64,000 nucleotides of DNA. Origin: Gimesia algae. Lineage in GTDB: Bacteria; Planctomycetota; Planctomycetia; Planctomycetales; Planctomycetaceae. The notes beneath the pieces were generated by a model. The model was not told the DNA's origin, ran no database searches, and saw only the letters and a program-made list of their open reading frames with translations. The stretch is taken from positions 1,616,531-1,680,530 of the forward strand of contig NZ_CP036343.1 in the NCBI RefSeq assembly GCF_007746795.1, read 5' to 3'. This document shows positions 1-9,488 of this stretch, piece by piece (positions within the stretch are counted from its first letter, which is position 1; each line of letters starts with the position of its first letter). The position numbers were made by a program, and so were the translations under genes.

Positions 1-390
1 CGCCCGCATTGATTTGACCATGGCACGCAGCGGGAGCGTTGCATAATAGCCGACCGGTCCCTCCTCAGCCGTCAAATCCCCCTGCAGCGACTGGCCAGCA
101 TTGTCGGTTAAACCGTATCGCGTCCCATCATTCAGGTTTTGTGCCAGTCGTTCCACGGTGATCATTGACCGTCCCCCGTATTCGCCCATCATCACCACCA
201 GTTCCGGCTGGACTTCCTTAATCGCTGCGGTGACGAAATCAATACATTTGAAAAACGTATTTGGCACAATCCGCGAGACAATCTCCACGTCTCCAACTGT
301 TATCCCCTCCAGCGACCGCGCCACCGATTCAGCGGGATTGATGGGCGTATAACCATAGGCTTCAAAACCGGTCAGCAAAACTTTTTTCAT
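1..390 (-). CDS. pcp: Pyroglutamyl-peptidase I (partial, N-terminal 130 residues)
   Basis: Cysteine peptidase of family C15, which removes N-terminal pyroglutamate from peptides in the cytoplasm. The visible part starts MKKVLLTGFEAYGYTPINPAES, the family's N-terminal GFE...NPS-type signature. It carries the block GGRSMITVERLAQN around residues 72-85, where Glu80 aligns with the catalytic glutamate. The family is about 210-220 residues long, so the C-terminal third with the catalytic Cys and His lies outside the window. It follows the SDR gene on the same strand after a gap of about 100 bp. The family call is firm. Activity cannot be judged without the missing part. Confidence 0.88.
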   Translation of the reverse strand, partial: MKKVLLTGFEAYGYTPINPAESVARSLEGITVGDVEIVSRIVPNTFFKCIDFVTAAIKEVQPELVVMMGEYGGRSMITVERLAQNLNDGTRYGLTDNAGQSLQGDLTAEEGPVGYYATLPLRAMVKSMRA

Positions 391-492
391 GAGTTGCCTC
401 ACGTCAGAGTGGATAATTGCGCTGTCTGCAGTTTACTGAGTCATACAACAGGCAGTCTGCCGAATACTCTAACGCAAATGAGAGCAGGGAAG

Positions 493-1992
493 CTACCCGA
501 TTTCTGCAGAACCTGTATCACGTTCTGGAATCGCTTCTGCAGCAGTCGCGATGTTGTGAATCATCCCGGAAAACACAAAATGATGCAGCGGGCAGACCGC
601 ATACCAGTACAATCGCCCCCACAGCCCGACGGGATCAAAGATCGCTGTCTGCGTGATTGTTGATGTCTCACCCGTGCCGGTCACTTCAAATTCCAGCCAC
701 GCACGACCAGGCAGCTTCATCTCCGCCAGCAGTCGCAACCGCCGATTCGGTTCATAAGCTTCAACCCGCCAGAAATCGACCGTATCGCCCACACGCAGCG
801 TCTCAGCATTCGCCCGTCCCCGTCTAACACCAATCCCGCCGACCAACAGGTCCAGCCAGCCACGCAGATGCCACAACCAGTTGCAGGCATACCAGCCCGT
901 ATCGCCGCCGATCCTGCGAATCGGCTGAAACGTTATCTCTGCAGGTCGCGCGACATCAACGGAACGGGAATCGATAAACCGCGTTCCAAAATGGACTCCG
1001 GTCCAAGTGGGCAGGGAACCCGACGAAGACAGCGAATCCGACCAGCGCGTCTCTGCAAACGCCTGCTCTTCATTGATGAGTGCACGCTGAATCGCAGCTT
1101 CAATGCCCATCGGTTTGATATCGAACGCCTGCAACGCACTCTGATCCTGCACGACCGTTGAATGCACGATACTTTCAATAAGCTTGCGACCAATGCGGGC
1201 ATAGAGCGGCGTCACCAGACCCAGCCACAGACTCGACAGGTAAGGCGTCAAAACGGGAACCGGAATCATACGCAAGCGAATCTCGCGACAGCGGGCATAC
1301 ACGCGCATAATTTCCGCGTATGAAACTTCGTTGGCTCCGCCAATCTCATACACTCGGCTTTCCGGTAACGACACATCCAGCGCTGCAGTCAGATAAGCGA
1401 TGAGGTCCTCAATCGCAATCGGCTGTGCCGACCGCATGACCCATTTGGGTGTAATCATAATCGGCAGACGTTCCACCAGAGAGCGGATCATCTCAAACGA
1501 CAGGCTGCCCGAACCGATCACAATCGACGCCCGAAATTCCAGTACCCGCACGCCCGATTCCCGCAGGATCTGTCCCACTTCCTGGCGGCTCCGCAGATGT
1601 GGCGAGAGTGTTTCCGCTTCATTCCCCAGTCCGCCCAGATAGATGATCCGCTCGACACCCGCATCCCGGGCTGCGTTGGCAAAATTCTCAGCAGCACGGC
1701 GGTCATTCTCTTCAAACGAACCTTTCTCACCCATGGAGTGAATCAGGTAATACGCCACCTTCACGCCCTTCAGCGCCGGGGGCAGTGTCTCCGCATCCAG
1801 CACATCGCCGGCTACGACTTCAATATTTTCTCCCACCCGCGCACGCAGATTTTCAGGCCGCCGCGCCAGGCACCGCAGTCGTACCCCACGCTGTTCCAAT
1901 GCCTGTAGTAACCGTCCTCCCACATATCCCGTCGCACCGGTCAATAAAACCAGATCCGCTGTGGAATTCGCTGCCTGTTCATTATCAACCAT
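493..1992 (-). CDS. SDR-family NAD(P)-binding protein with C-terminal DUF2867 domain
   Basis: 499 residues. The N-terminal half is an atypical short-chain dehydrogenase/NmrA-like Rossmann domain with the nucleotide-binding motif GATGYVG at residues 19-25 and a YLIHSMG-type central strand. The C-terminal part (about 330-490) looks like DUF2867, an SRPBCC-type fold, with the characteristic blocks FWRVEAYEPNRRLRL and GRLYWYAVCPLHHFVFSGMI. Proteins with this fusion are common in bacteria. They are annotated as NAD-dependent epimerases or oxidoreductases, but their substrates are unknown. No signal peptide is visible, so it is probably cytoplasmic. It may be co-transcribed with the downstream pcp gene. 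Confidence 0.85.
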   Translation of the reverse strand: MVDNEQAANSTADLVLLTGATGYVGGRLLQALEQRGVRLRCLARRPENLRARVGENIEVVAGDVLDAETLPPALKGVKVAYYLIHSMGEKGSFEENDRRAAENFANAARDAGVERIIYLGGLGNEAETLSPHLRSRQEVGQILRESGVRVLEFRASIVIGSGSLSFEMIRSLVERLPIMITPKWVMRSAQPIAIEDLIAYLTAALDVSLPESRVYEIGGANEVSYAEIMRVYARCREIRLRMIPVPVLTPYLSSLWLGLVTPLYARIGRKLIESIVHSTVVQDQSALQAFDIKPMGIEAAIQRALINEEQAFAETRWSDSLSSSGSLPTWTGVHFGTRFIDSRSVDVARPAEITFQPIRRIGGDTGWYACNWLWHLRGWLDLLVGGIGVRRGRANAETLRVGDTVDFWRVEAYEPNRRLRLLAEMKLPGRAWLEFEVTGTGETSTITQTAIFDPVGLWGRLYWYAVCPLHHFVFSGMIHNIATAAEAIPERDTGSAEIG

Positions 1993-2116
1993 CTATAACC
2001 GCTCTTTCGCTCAGCAGGAATCACAACTTGATATCATATCAAGATTTATAGTGCTGACACTGCAGATTTTGAGGGAGGAATCGAGGGATTGCTAAAAAAA
2101 TGCGATCATACCATAT

Positions 2117-2746
2117 TCAGCGGACTACCAGTTTCCCTTCGTCATAAGCAATTGCCTTCTGCCGACCAATCACCGTATCCCAGTTCATCCGGTGAGGCGG
2201 GCTCAGATAATGCGCGTAAGCGACGGCCATCTGCCGAGCCACTTCTTTAAAAGGCACACCACCGAAACCAGCCCCCATCGCGGGAAAGACGACCGTATTA
2301 ATTTTCTGCGTTTCGTCCGTCTGTCGCACGGAGTGCTGATAGACAGCCAGCAGCGAAGCCCAGGTCGCCGCATACACTTTGTCGGTTCCAGAAATTGAAC
2401 CGGGCACACGCATCGTCGGGCTATGCGCTACGAAAGGATAATCGGGATTGCCTGTAGACTCAATGAACGACGTGCCGATTGGCTGCTCGCCCAGATATTC
2501 ATCCAGGATGCGATGCTGAATCCGCTGCATCAGTTCGACGCCATGAAAGTGGATCACCGCGGCATCAATGCCCGCATTCATAATCCCGAAGGCATTCGCG
2601 GCGGTCACAAAACAGTCATGCGGGGGCAGGTCTTCAAAACGGCTTTCGATGACCGTCACGCGGGGGAGTTTCTCAAAACGCGTTCGAAACGCATCACACA
2701 TTTCTGATTCAGGATGAATCAACCAGAGATCAATGGGCAGAGCCAT
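2117..2746 (-). CDS. Macro domain protein (ADP-ribose binding)
   Basis: 209 residues from the ATG at 2746. A longer frame upstream to 2797 exists but adds residues that do not fit the fold. The macro-domain signature VTAANAFGIMNAGID lies at residues 47-61 and the second ligand-binding loop VVFPAMGAGFGGVPF at 152-166. Macro domains bind ADP-ribose and may hydrolyse ADP-ribosylated protein or O-acetyl-ADP-ribose. Whether this one is catalytic cannot be read from sequence alone. It is transcribed alone between two ordinary intergenic gaps. A second ADP-ribose-related protein, PARG-like, is encoded at 20067-20915. Confidence 0.82.
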   Translation of the reverse strand: MALPIDLWLIHPESEMCDAFRTRFEKLPRVTVIESRFEDLPPHDCFVTAANAFGIMNAGIDAAVIHFHGVELMQRIQHRILDEYLGEQPIGTSFIESTGNPDYPFVAHSPTMRVPGSISGTDKVYAATWASLLAVYQHSVRQTDETQKINTVVFPAMGAGFGGVPFKEVARQMAVAYAHYLSPPHRMNWDTVIGRQKAIAYDEGKLVVR

Positions 2747-2869
2747 AAAAGAGCAGGGCACCTTTCTGAATGCTAGACAGGTTTTATACCAATTCACTCA
2801 CACTCAGGTCAAGCACTTAAATTCAGAGAATTCCTGAAATGCCTGTCCGTTTTGACAAATCGCGTTGAC

Positions 2870-3298
2870 TCAACGCACCAGCGCGATCGGCGTCTGATCT
2901 TTCCAGTCATACTGTTTCCCGTCCACCGTCAGACCAATCAGCATCAGGTCGAATTCATGACCTTCCCATTGAAAGGTCACACGCCCCGGACGAATCGTGG
3001 TATCCTGGAATGTCTGTCTGTTACCCGGCATCTGTTCCGCCTGATCGGGCAGGGAGAAAGTTCCCGCCGGGTGAGTACCCGCCTCGCGATCTGCAATCAC
3101 AATCTGACGGTTGAAAGGACGATCCTCGCGGCCCGCCAGCCTCAATGTCAGCGCCAGTTGTGTTTCCACCCGACCAATTTCTGCTTCCCAGTGTCCCTGA
3201 GAAGCGTTAAATGATTCCAGAGACCAGAACAACAGACCCACACACACCAGGCCCGCGCCAAGATAGATCAGAATGTTTCTGAGAATTTGTTTCTGCAT
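2870..3298 (-). CDS. Hypothetical membrane-anchored protein
   Basis: 142 residues from ATG 3298; an in-frame start 15 bp further upstream is also possible. One N-terminal transmembrane helix (about residues 6-26, ILIYLGAGLVCVGLLFW) is followed by a soluble domain rich in beta strands that ends EFDLMLIGLTVDGKQYDWKDQT. I do not recognise the family. The arrangement suggests a membrane-anchored, externally facing domain. It is the last gene of a minus-strand run of small hypothetical genes (2870-5154) and lies 65 bp from its upstream neighbour. Confidence 0.6.
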   Translation of the reverse strand: MQKQILRNILIYLGAGLVCVGLLFWSLESFNASQGHWEAEIGRVETQLALTLRLAGREDRPFNRQIVIADREAGTHPAGTFSLPDQAEQMPGNRQTFQDTTIRPGRVTFQWEGHEFDLMLIGLTVDGKQYDWKDQTPIALVR

Positions 3299-3363
3299 TG
3301 GTTTTCTCAACAAAAATGCGAAAGAAACAGCGACTCAAGTCTCACATCAATCACAATTGCTGC

Positions 3364-3870
3364 TCACTGCTCCTCAAACTGCTGCAGATGCTGTTCCAGC
3401 GCGTCCCATTCAGCGATGACATGCTGCTGGATTTCCGGGTTGGAAATATAGGGATGGCCGCTGGCGACATGCACCTTGATCGATTCTTTCACGTATGAAA
3501 TCAGCTGTAACACGTGGGATACCAGTTCCCGTACTTCCGGTAGAGTCTCTTTCGTAAACTGAAATTGAATCGCCGCTCCCAGCCCCAGAATCTGGCACCA
3601 CTCCACTCCGTTTTCCTCGCGCCAGACAGGTGTGACCAGCAGGTAACGCTCCAGTACCGGAAAATAATATGCGAACGCTTTGCCTCCCATATACATGAAA
3701 TCTTCTGTGTGCTTTTCCGGATCTTCCTGGAACCTTTGATAGGCTTCCGACAGCGTCGAACCACCAAAGTGTTTCCACGCGACCTGCGCGTCGAGGTCTC
3801 CTGCATCAGGATCAAAGTCCCGTTCGCCGGGCAGCGGGCCTGATTTCTCCCAGGGTGGTTTCTCTGTCAT
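3364..3870 (-). CDS. Hypothetical cytoplasmic protein
   Basis: 168 residues, no signal peptide and no transmembrane helix. The sequence is acidic and rich in aromatic residues (AWKHFGGSTLSEAYQRFQEDP, YMGGKAFAYYFPVLERYLL), with a helical C-terminus. I do not recognise the family. It resembles small immunity-like or SMI1-like proteins only in size and composition, which is not evidence of function. It sits 32 bp from the DUF6868 gene on the same strand, which suggests co-transcription. Confidence 0.62.
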   Translation of the reverse strand: MTEKPPWEKSGPLPGERDFDPDAGDLDAQVAWKHFGGSTLSEAYQRFQEDPEKHTEDFMYMGGKAFAYYFPVLERYLLVTPVWREENGVEWCQILGLGAAIQFQFTKETLPEVRELVSHVLQLISYVKESIKVHVASGHPYISNPEIQQHVIAEWDALEQHLQQFEEQ

Positions 3871-3902
3871 AAGAATATAAGATTTTCACTTTTGATTCAG
3901 AT

Positions 3903-4145
3903 TCAGGTAATCAGCAGCAAAGCCAGATAAGGCACTGCATTAAACACCAGAAACAGCAATTTGAACAGGCCGATAAAGCAATACATTACCACATTAAACG
4001 ATTCCCGAGGCAGCGGAATCCAGGCATTCTGCGATCGATACACCAGTTCCGGCGCCAGCAGAAAAATCAGGGTCCACACAATCAGGATTGACCCATTCAC
4101 AATCGTGCACCACATGAAAAACGCGGTCAGAGTCTGAATATCCAT
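3903..4145 (-). CDS. DUF6868-like small membrane protein
   Basis: 80 residues with two transmembrane helices (about 10-32 and 54-78) joined by a short loop, YRSQNAWIPLPRESFNV. The start MDIQTLTAFFMWCTIVNGS and the RESFNVV loop fit the DUF6868 family as I remember it. That family is of unknown function, small and membrane-bound in many bacteria. The gene lies 12 bp after the end of the upstream helical-repeat gene, so the two are probably translated from one transcript. Confidence 0.7.
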   Translation of the reverse strand: MDIQTLTAFFMWCTIVNGSILIVWTLIFLLAPELVYRSQNAWIPLPRESFNVVMYCFIGLFKLLFLVFNAVPYLALLLIT

Positions 4146-4157
4146 ACGATTTTCCCT

Positions 4158-4679
4158 TCAAGAGCCATGTGAAAGACGTTGTTTCAAAATATTCCGGACG
4201 CGCGCTTTCACAGCAGGGGCTTCCTCTTCCAGAGCTGCTGCCAGTAGTGAATCCACTTCCGGTTGGAACCGCGCATGCTGCAGTGCCAGTTCATTGAAAC
4301 CGTTATAGCTCCACGCTCTGACAAATTTATTTTCACTCTGCAGACAGCGGCGTAAAAATGGTTCGAGTTGCTTCACATCCCGTCTGTTAATCGTCAGGTA
4401 AGGCAGGCACTGCAGTAGATGCAATTGCGTTTCCCAGTTTTGCAGTTCCGGTAAACTTCGATAAAACGGCGACAGATCCGTCGGTGCGACAACTTGTCCT
4501 GCCTCCAGAGCATGTTTCAACAACCAGCTGGCGACCTGCTGTCTCACGGAATCACTCAACAGACTCACCAGAACGCTACAAAATCCCGGTTCTTCACTGA
4601 CACGATCATAGAGCGACTGTAATTCCTCGACAGTCCACTTCTGCTGATTCTCTAACAGACGCCTGATCTCCACCATCAT
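4158..4679 (-). CDS. Helical (HEAT-like) hypothetical protein
   Basis: 173 residues; an alternative start is the second Met one codon later. The sequence is almost entirely amphipathic helix, with repeated pairs such as LEPFLRRCLQSENKFVRAWSYNGFNELAL and VDSLLAAALEEEAPAVKARVRNILKQRL. This looks like HEAT or armadillo-type repeats that support protein-protein contacts. No catalytic motif is visible. It lies between two small membrane-protein genes in a probable transcription unit. Confidence 0.6.
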   Translation of the reverse strand: MMVEIRRLLENQQKWTVEELQSLYDRVSEEPGFCSVLVSLLSDSVRQQVASWLLKHALEAGQVVAPTDLSPFYRSLPELQNWETQLHLLQCLPYLTINRRDVKQLEPFLRRCLQSENKFVRAWSYNGFNELALQHARFQPEVDSLLAAALEEEAPAVKARVRNILKQRLSHGS

Positions 4680-4719
4680 TCCCCTGATATGATTTCGACT
4701 GATTTAAAGAGATCTGTGT

Positions 4720-5154
4720 TCACACTAAAAAAGTTTTCCAGATCATCAACGCAAATATAATCAGAATGCCGATGACAACGAGTAGCCCAATCGGCAACAG
4801 TTCGGTCAGCGTTTTATGCCAGGCCAGGAAATGCTGAATTACCATCATGGTGCCCGCCAGCAGAAACAGCCACAGCCCCAGTGACAGGATCCAGTCGGGA
4901 GCACTGATACCCGTGAGGGGGTACCACAGCAGTTTCACTCCCAGCAGGAAGGCAGACAAAACGATGGGAGCATCCGCCAGTGTCAGCCACCCCAGCTGTT
5001 TCTGAATCTCATATTTTTTCTCTGCTTTCTCCGGATCTTCTTTGGGGATCTCACGAATCTTCTGAATAAGATACAATCGAACTCCCGACAGATAAGCAGA
5101 TAAAGCGACCGTAATCCCCAGTATCGCCAGCAGTTTATCTGAGCTGAATAACAT
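4720..5154 (-). CDS. Integral membrane protein, unknown function
   Basis: 144 residues with about four transmembrane helices (roughly 8-27, 58-75, 85-107 and 120-142). A charged cytoplasmic loop, REIPKEDPEKAEKKYEIQK, lies between helices 1 and 2. I do not recognise the family. It heads the minus-strand run of small hypothetical genes ending at 2870. The AT-rich gap 5155-5303 upstream probably holds its promoter. Confidence 0.62.
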   Translation of the reverse strand: MLFSSDKLLAILGITVALSAYLSGVRLYLIQKIREIPKEDPEKAEKKYEIQKQLGWLTLADAPIVLSAFLLGVKLLWYPLTGISAPDWILSLGLWLFLLAGTMMVIQHFLAWHKTLTELLPIGLLVVIGILIIFALMIWKTFLV

Positions 5155-5303
5155 TGAGTTGCTCCTGAGTAAGTTATTTTTCAGGTGACGAATCAGTAAT
5201 TATCACTCAGAGAGTTTAACACGACTTCATTAAGAAAACAAAACAACATCTGTCAGGAAATGAATTCACAAATCGGAAGTCGTATTCTTTACTTGTAATC
5301 AGA

Positions 5304-5897
<594 letters not shown>

Positions 5898-6050
5898 TGT
5901 CCGATTGCCTCGTAACCGCGTTGGAGACAGCTCTACTCCAGAGAGCACCTTCCCGTTACGACACAGCCATCAAGCAAACGTTCGCATGGACTCAGCCTGA
6001 TGAAAAAAGAAAACTACAGCTCAGCACGTTCTCGCCAGCAGAGTGGACGT

Positions 6051-6497
6051 CTATTTGCGTCTCCGTCGCGGCGGGCCATCGACGGCTTCGCTGGCCATCT
6101 GGTACAACTTGAAGCCGGCAAAACACAGCAGGACACAACAGCTCAGAAAGACCCAGACCGCGACTTTGCTGGAGTGCCCTTCCAGTCGGGACGAATCTTC
6201 CACGCCAGGCAGGTATTGCACATTCACCGTCGGACCCGGCACAGGCCAGTCAATGGGGACATCATCCCGCTCACTATAGTGCTTGCCGTCTTCGTCAGTA
6301 AACGTGTATTCCACCGCCAGTAATGGTTTCCGACGACTCTCTGCGGTATCAAAGGTATTGGTCACCGTCGCTTCTGTGGTCGCTCCCCAGACAGTATATT
6401 TCAATTCCTTAAACGATAGATATCCGCTGATCAGAAAGGCGACCACGGCAATCAGAATCCATTTCAGTTTTTTAAGCTCTTCGTCTTCGTCGATCAT
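6051..6497 (-). CDS. DUF3592-like membrane protein
   Basis: 148 residues. Helix 1 (about 11-29) and helix 2 (about 113-135) flank an extracytoplasmic beta domain: ATTEATVTNTF, LLAVEYTFTDEDGKHYSERDD, GPTVNVQYLPG. This topology and the V-x-Y-x-P-x-x-P/D-like ending of the soluble domain match DUF3592 proteins, whose function is unknown. The C-terminus is basic (PPRRRRK). I regard the family assignment as likely rather than certain. Confidence 0.68.
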   Translation of the reverse strand: MIDEDEELKKLKWILIAVVAFLISGYLSFKELKYTVWGATTEATVTNTFDTAESRRKPLLAVEYTFTDEDGKHYSERDDVPIDWPVPGPTVNVQYLPGVEDSSRLEGHSSKVAVWVFLSCCVLLCFAGFKLYQMASEAVDGPPRRRRK

Positions 6498-6715
6498 GGG
6501 TTACTTCAATCGCTGGATGGAAATCAGGAGCAAACAGGCACTTCGTTACCGCAAACATGGCTCAATGTATAGAGGTAACAAGATATCAGAAGCCCTAAGA
6601 ACAGGACACATCTGTGTAGTATAAAATCGATTAATTTCCTGAAATCACTCTCAGTCCAGTCTTCAAGAAAAAACAAGCCATTGAAGTCATCAGCGGCGTT
6701 CCCCGGTTACGGCGG

Positions 6716-7348
6716 TCATTCATGCACGTAGGCCCAGTCGCCTACCCGTTCCAAGCTGCCGCCATATCCGTTTTCCGGATAGTCCTGTTTGGGAAAGTAC
6801 AACATCATGTCCCAGTTGGGACCACCGCTCGGGGTTCGCACAACAAGTATCCAGGGATTCTGTTCGGGCCACCACTGATAATCAGCGGTGAGATAATATT
6901 GGTACTCCGGATAGGCCATCATTCCCGTGCCGGGAACTGCAGTCAGATAGTCGGGCACCAGTTGTTCCAGTGTTTCAGGTGGACGCGCATGGTCTCGCGT
7001 GTAGGCTTCAATCGCCTTTACCAGGAACTGGCTCCGCTCAGCGAAGTCCGCCATCCGGGCCATGCGCACCTGTTGCCCCAGTTGAATACTGTAAATGCAA
7101 CCTGGAATATAAATCAAAGACAGCATCAGGAGCAGAAATGCATCCCTGCGATATTGCTTGAAAAACAGGCACATCAAAGACGCAGGAATTGTCAGAACTG
7201 CCAGCAGAAATGCAAGGCCATAAAAAATCGCCAGCCAGAGAAACAGCGTGGTTCCAACAGGGGTCGTCGAAATCCAATGTGCGAACGGAAAATACCCGAC
7301 AGCAGTAACCGCAAACAGTGACAGATAGATCCGCTCTTTACGTTTCAT
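6716..7348 (-). CDS. Membrane protein with C-terminal pseudopilin-like domain (paralogue of 8497-9129)
   Basis: 210 residues from ATG 7348, which has a strong Shine-Dalgarno (AGGAGG, spacing 9) and overlaps the upstream gene by 11 bp. Three N-terminal transmembrane helices lead into an external domain with AIEAYTRDHARPPETLEQLVPDYL. That block resembles the soluble region of GspG-type pseudopilin-like proteins. No prepilin cleavage site is visible. The C-terminus GYGGSLERVGDWAYVHE is nearly identical to that of the paralogue at 8497-9129, which has the same length. Function unknown. Both copies flank the zinc-ribbon membrane gene 7338-8399. Confidence 0.72.
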   Translation of the reverse strand: MKRKERIYLSLFAVTAVGYFPFAHWISTTPVGTTLFLWLAIFYGLAFLLAVLTIPASLMCLFFKQYRRDAFLLLMLSLIYIPGCIYSIQLGQQVRMARMADFAERSQFLVKAIEAYTRDHARPPETLEQLVPDYLTAVPGTGMMAYPEYQYYLTADYQWWPEQNPWILVVRTPSGGPNWDMMLYFPKQDYPENGYGGSLERVGDWAYVHE

Positions 7349-8399
7349 GGCTGAAGGCCTCCTGAAATTCGCGTCGTCTGTGTTCCCTGATGCTCTCACG
7401 ATCATCTGCACGATTGATATAACAGCGAATTGACCAGGCAGCAAAAATCCCCAAAGCAGCGTTACCCCCGCTTCCCAGCAGCAGGATCCATCCGCCACGT
7501 ACCAGGAATACTTTGACTCCCAATACGAAAAATATTCCCCCCCAGATCAGCGGGCTCATTCTCTGATGCGTAGCAGTCCGACCAAAGCTGCTGTAATACG
7601 CATAGTTAAAGGCGATGGCACCCCCATCGAACGTTCCCAGAAATCCCAGTGCAATCAACCAGAACTGGTCCTTCGTCAGCAACGCCACAATCTGTCCCAG
7701 GTAGTATCCCAGCAGGAAGCCGATCAGCATCCCCAGCACTGTCAAAATGAATATTCTTAAACCGGACCAGTATGATTTGCGACGAACTCCCGCCAGTAGT
7801 AAAAAGGCGCCCAGATGGGGTAACAGCGCGGGATCATGTCCCACACAGATATAACGTTCCGGTATGCTAAACAGAATTCCTTTCCTCAGACCGGTATAAG
7901 CCGTCAGACCGTCCCGGTAGCTCTCTTTCAATGCCCATTGACACTCATCCAGAGGGTAACTTGTATCTTTACCTGATGTCGTAATTACCAGCCGGTTATG
8001 TTCCACAGCCACTCTCCGGGGCAGATAACTTCGCTCCAGCAATAACAGCCCTTTGAGAATGAGATATCCCGCTAAAAAACCACACCAGAAAAAACAGAAC
8101 CCGAACACGAGATCGAATCGGGCATTGACTGGATCCAGCAACGCCAGCACCACAACGGGCGACATAAAAATAAGAAACGCGACAACCAACGTTTTATAAC
8201 CTGCGCCACGCACATAGTATTTCAAACTGACATCCGATTTCTCCACGACATCCACCAGTTGCCCGCCGTCTGCAGCAAACTCATAGAGATCCGGAGAGAC
8301 CTCTTCCACACAATGCCGACAATACCGTCTGTCATCCCAGAGCGTCACCGCTTCGTCGGAAATTGACTCTCCGCAATAAGGACAGGCACCATCATTCAT
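7338..8399 (-). CDS. Zinc-ribbon multi-pass membrane protein
   Basis: 353 residues from ATG 8399, chosen because AGGAAG lies 7 nt upstream. A start at 8417 would add six residues without a ribosome site. The N-terminus has a zinc ribbon (CPYCGESI ... RYCRHCVEE). After a short linker there are about seven or eight transmembrane helices, with a loop carrying VAVEHNRLVITTSGKDTSYPLDECQW that resembles a PH-like membrane domain. Function unknown. The gene ends inside the start of 6716-7348, so the two are translationally coupled. Confidence 0.72.
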   Translation of the reverse strand: MNDGACPYCGESISDEAVTLWDDRRYCRHCVEEVSPDLYEFAADGGQLVDVVEKSDVSLKYYVRGAGYKTLVVAFLIFMSPVVVLALLDPVNARFDLVFGFCFFWCGFLAGYLILKGLLLLERSYLPRRVAVEHNRLVITTSGKDTSYPLDECQWALKESYRDGLTAYTGLRKGILFSIPERYICVGHDPALLPHLGAFLLLAGVRRKSYWSGLRIFILTVLGMLIGFLLGYYLGQIVALLTKDQFWLIALGFLGTFDGGAIAFNYAYYSSFGRTATHQRMSPLIWGGIFFVLGVKVFLVRGGWILLLGSGGNAALGIFAAWSIRCYINRADDRESIREHRRREFQEAFSHET

Positions 8400-8496
8400 G
8401 TGAGCACTTCCTGACACGCTGAAATTCCGTTCGGCTGAACTCGACGATTCTGTTTCATACCGACAGACAATACACGTTTTTTAACAACTGGCTCCG

Positions 8497-9129
8497 TCAT
8501 TCATGCACGTAGGCCCAGTCGCCCACGCGTTCCAGCCAGCCACCGTAACCCTGTTTCGGATAGTTCTGCCTGGGAAAATATAACACCACATCAAATCCCA
8601 CTCCGAAAACAGGTGGCAGCACCTGCAGAGCCCAGGGATTGCCTGCATACTGTTGACGGGCATCCTCACCGGTGAAATATTGAAATTCGGAACAGGCCCG
8701 CATCCCGGTATCTGGCACGGCAGACAGATAATCGGGAACCAGCACAGTTAACGACTCAGGCGGAACGCCATGCTGACGTTCATAATCATTGATCGCGGCA
8801 ATGAGCGGTTGACTGCGACGCGTAAACGCTTCCCAGCGGGCAGTCCAGACACGATGTTCCCAAGCGTTCCCCAACAGAAAACAGGGAACATACACGGCGA
8901 TCACCAGCAACCAGAGCAGGGCACGCGCACGGGTCTGTTTCCAGCAGAGCCGCACCAGCATAATCGGCAGCATCACCAGCGCCGCCAGAAAGTAGAAGAG
9001 ATACATCATCGTCACACACAGGAAAAATACACTTCCATAAGGAGACAGTAATGCCCATGCCGCAAAAGGCAAAACAACAATCGCAGAAATCGCGAACAGA
9101 ATGTATACGATCAAGTCTTTAGACTTCAT
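8497..9129 (-). CDS. Membrane protein with C-terminal pseudopilin-like domain (paralogue of 6716-7348)
   Basis: 210 residues from ATG 9129. The start gives exactly the length of the paralogue; an open frame runs on to 9201. Helices at about 8-28, 31-56 and 66-84 precede the external domain AINDYERQHGVPPESLTVLVPDYLSAVPDTGM. The last residues, GYGGWLERVGDWAYVHE, match the paralogue almost exactly, and so does the DNA (8497-8534 versus 6716-6753). This points to a tandem duplication with the zinc-ribbon gene between the copies. Function unknown. Confidence 0.72.
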   Translation of the reverse strand: MKSKDLIVYILFAISAIVVLPFAAWALLSPYGSVFFLCVTMMYLFYFLAALVMLPIMLVRLCWKQTRARALLWLLVIAVYVPCFLLGNAWEHRVWTARWEAFTRRSQPLIAAINDYERQHGVPPESLTVLVPDYLSAVPDTGMRACSEFQYFTGEDARQQYAGNPWALQVLPPVFGVGFDVVLYFPRQNYPKQGYGGWLERVGDWAYVHE

Positions 9130-9242
9130 AGCTGTCAAGTATTTTGGGATTACGGATATCTCCTGACAAGACAGATCGCAGTGCCGTTCACGTCCTTTCA
9201 TTGTAATGAACTCTGGTTAAGAAAGCAGCATTTTTCTGCAGC

Positions 9243-9488
9243 CTATTCACCGCCGATGCCTTCTTCTTCCTGTTTGACTTCTTTGGCTTCCTGCACATGC
9301 TGACCCGCGGGATTCACAATCCGGTCCATTTCCAGCATCGCACCAATGATGCCTCCCCCTCCGCCGCCGCCAGAACCGGTTCGGCTGTTGTGACGAAACA
9401 TGTCCCTCAAAAACACTACCATCATCCAGGGCGTGGCGATCACCACCAGAATCAATCCAGCCAGCACACAGAATTCCATGGGTTCCAT
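9243..9488 (-). CDS. Small single-pass membrane protein with polyglycine stretch
   Basis: 81 residues: an N-terminal helix (about 6-28) followed by FRHNSRTGS and seven consecutive glycines, then a charged tail ending VQEAKEVKQEEEGIGGE. Its ATG overlaps the TGA of the upstream gene (ATGA at 9485-9488 region), so translation is coupled to 9488-9787. I do not recognise the family. The coupling supports a real gene despite the low-complexity stretch. Confidence 0.6.
   Translation of the reverse strand: MEPMEFCVLAGLILVVIATPWMMVVFLRDMFRHNSRTGSGGGGGGGIIGAMLEMDRIVNPAGQHVQEAKEVKQEEEGIGGE

Noticed and set aside
7338..7498. Extended start of the 6716 gene at 7498
   Set aside because: The extension overlaps the coding end of the zinc-ribbon gene by 160 bp and lacks a ribosome site, while ATG 7348 has AGGAGG.
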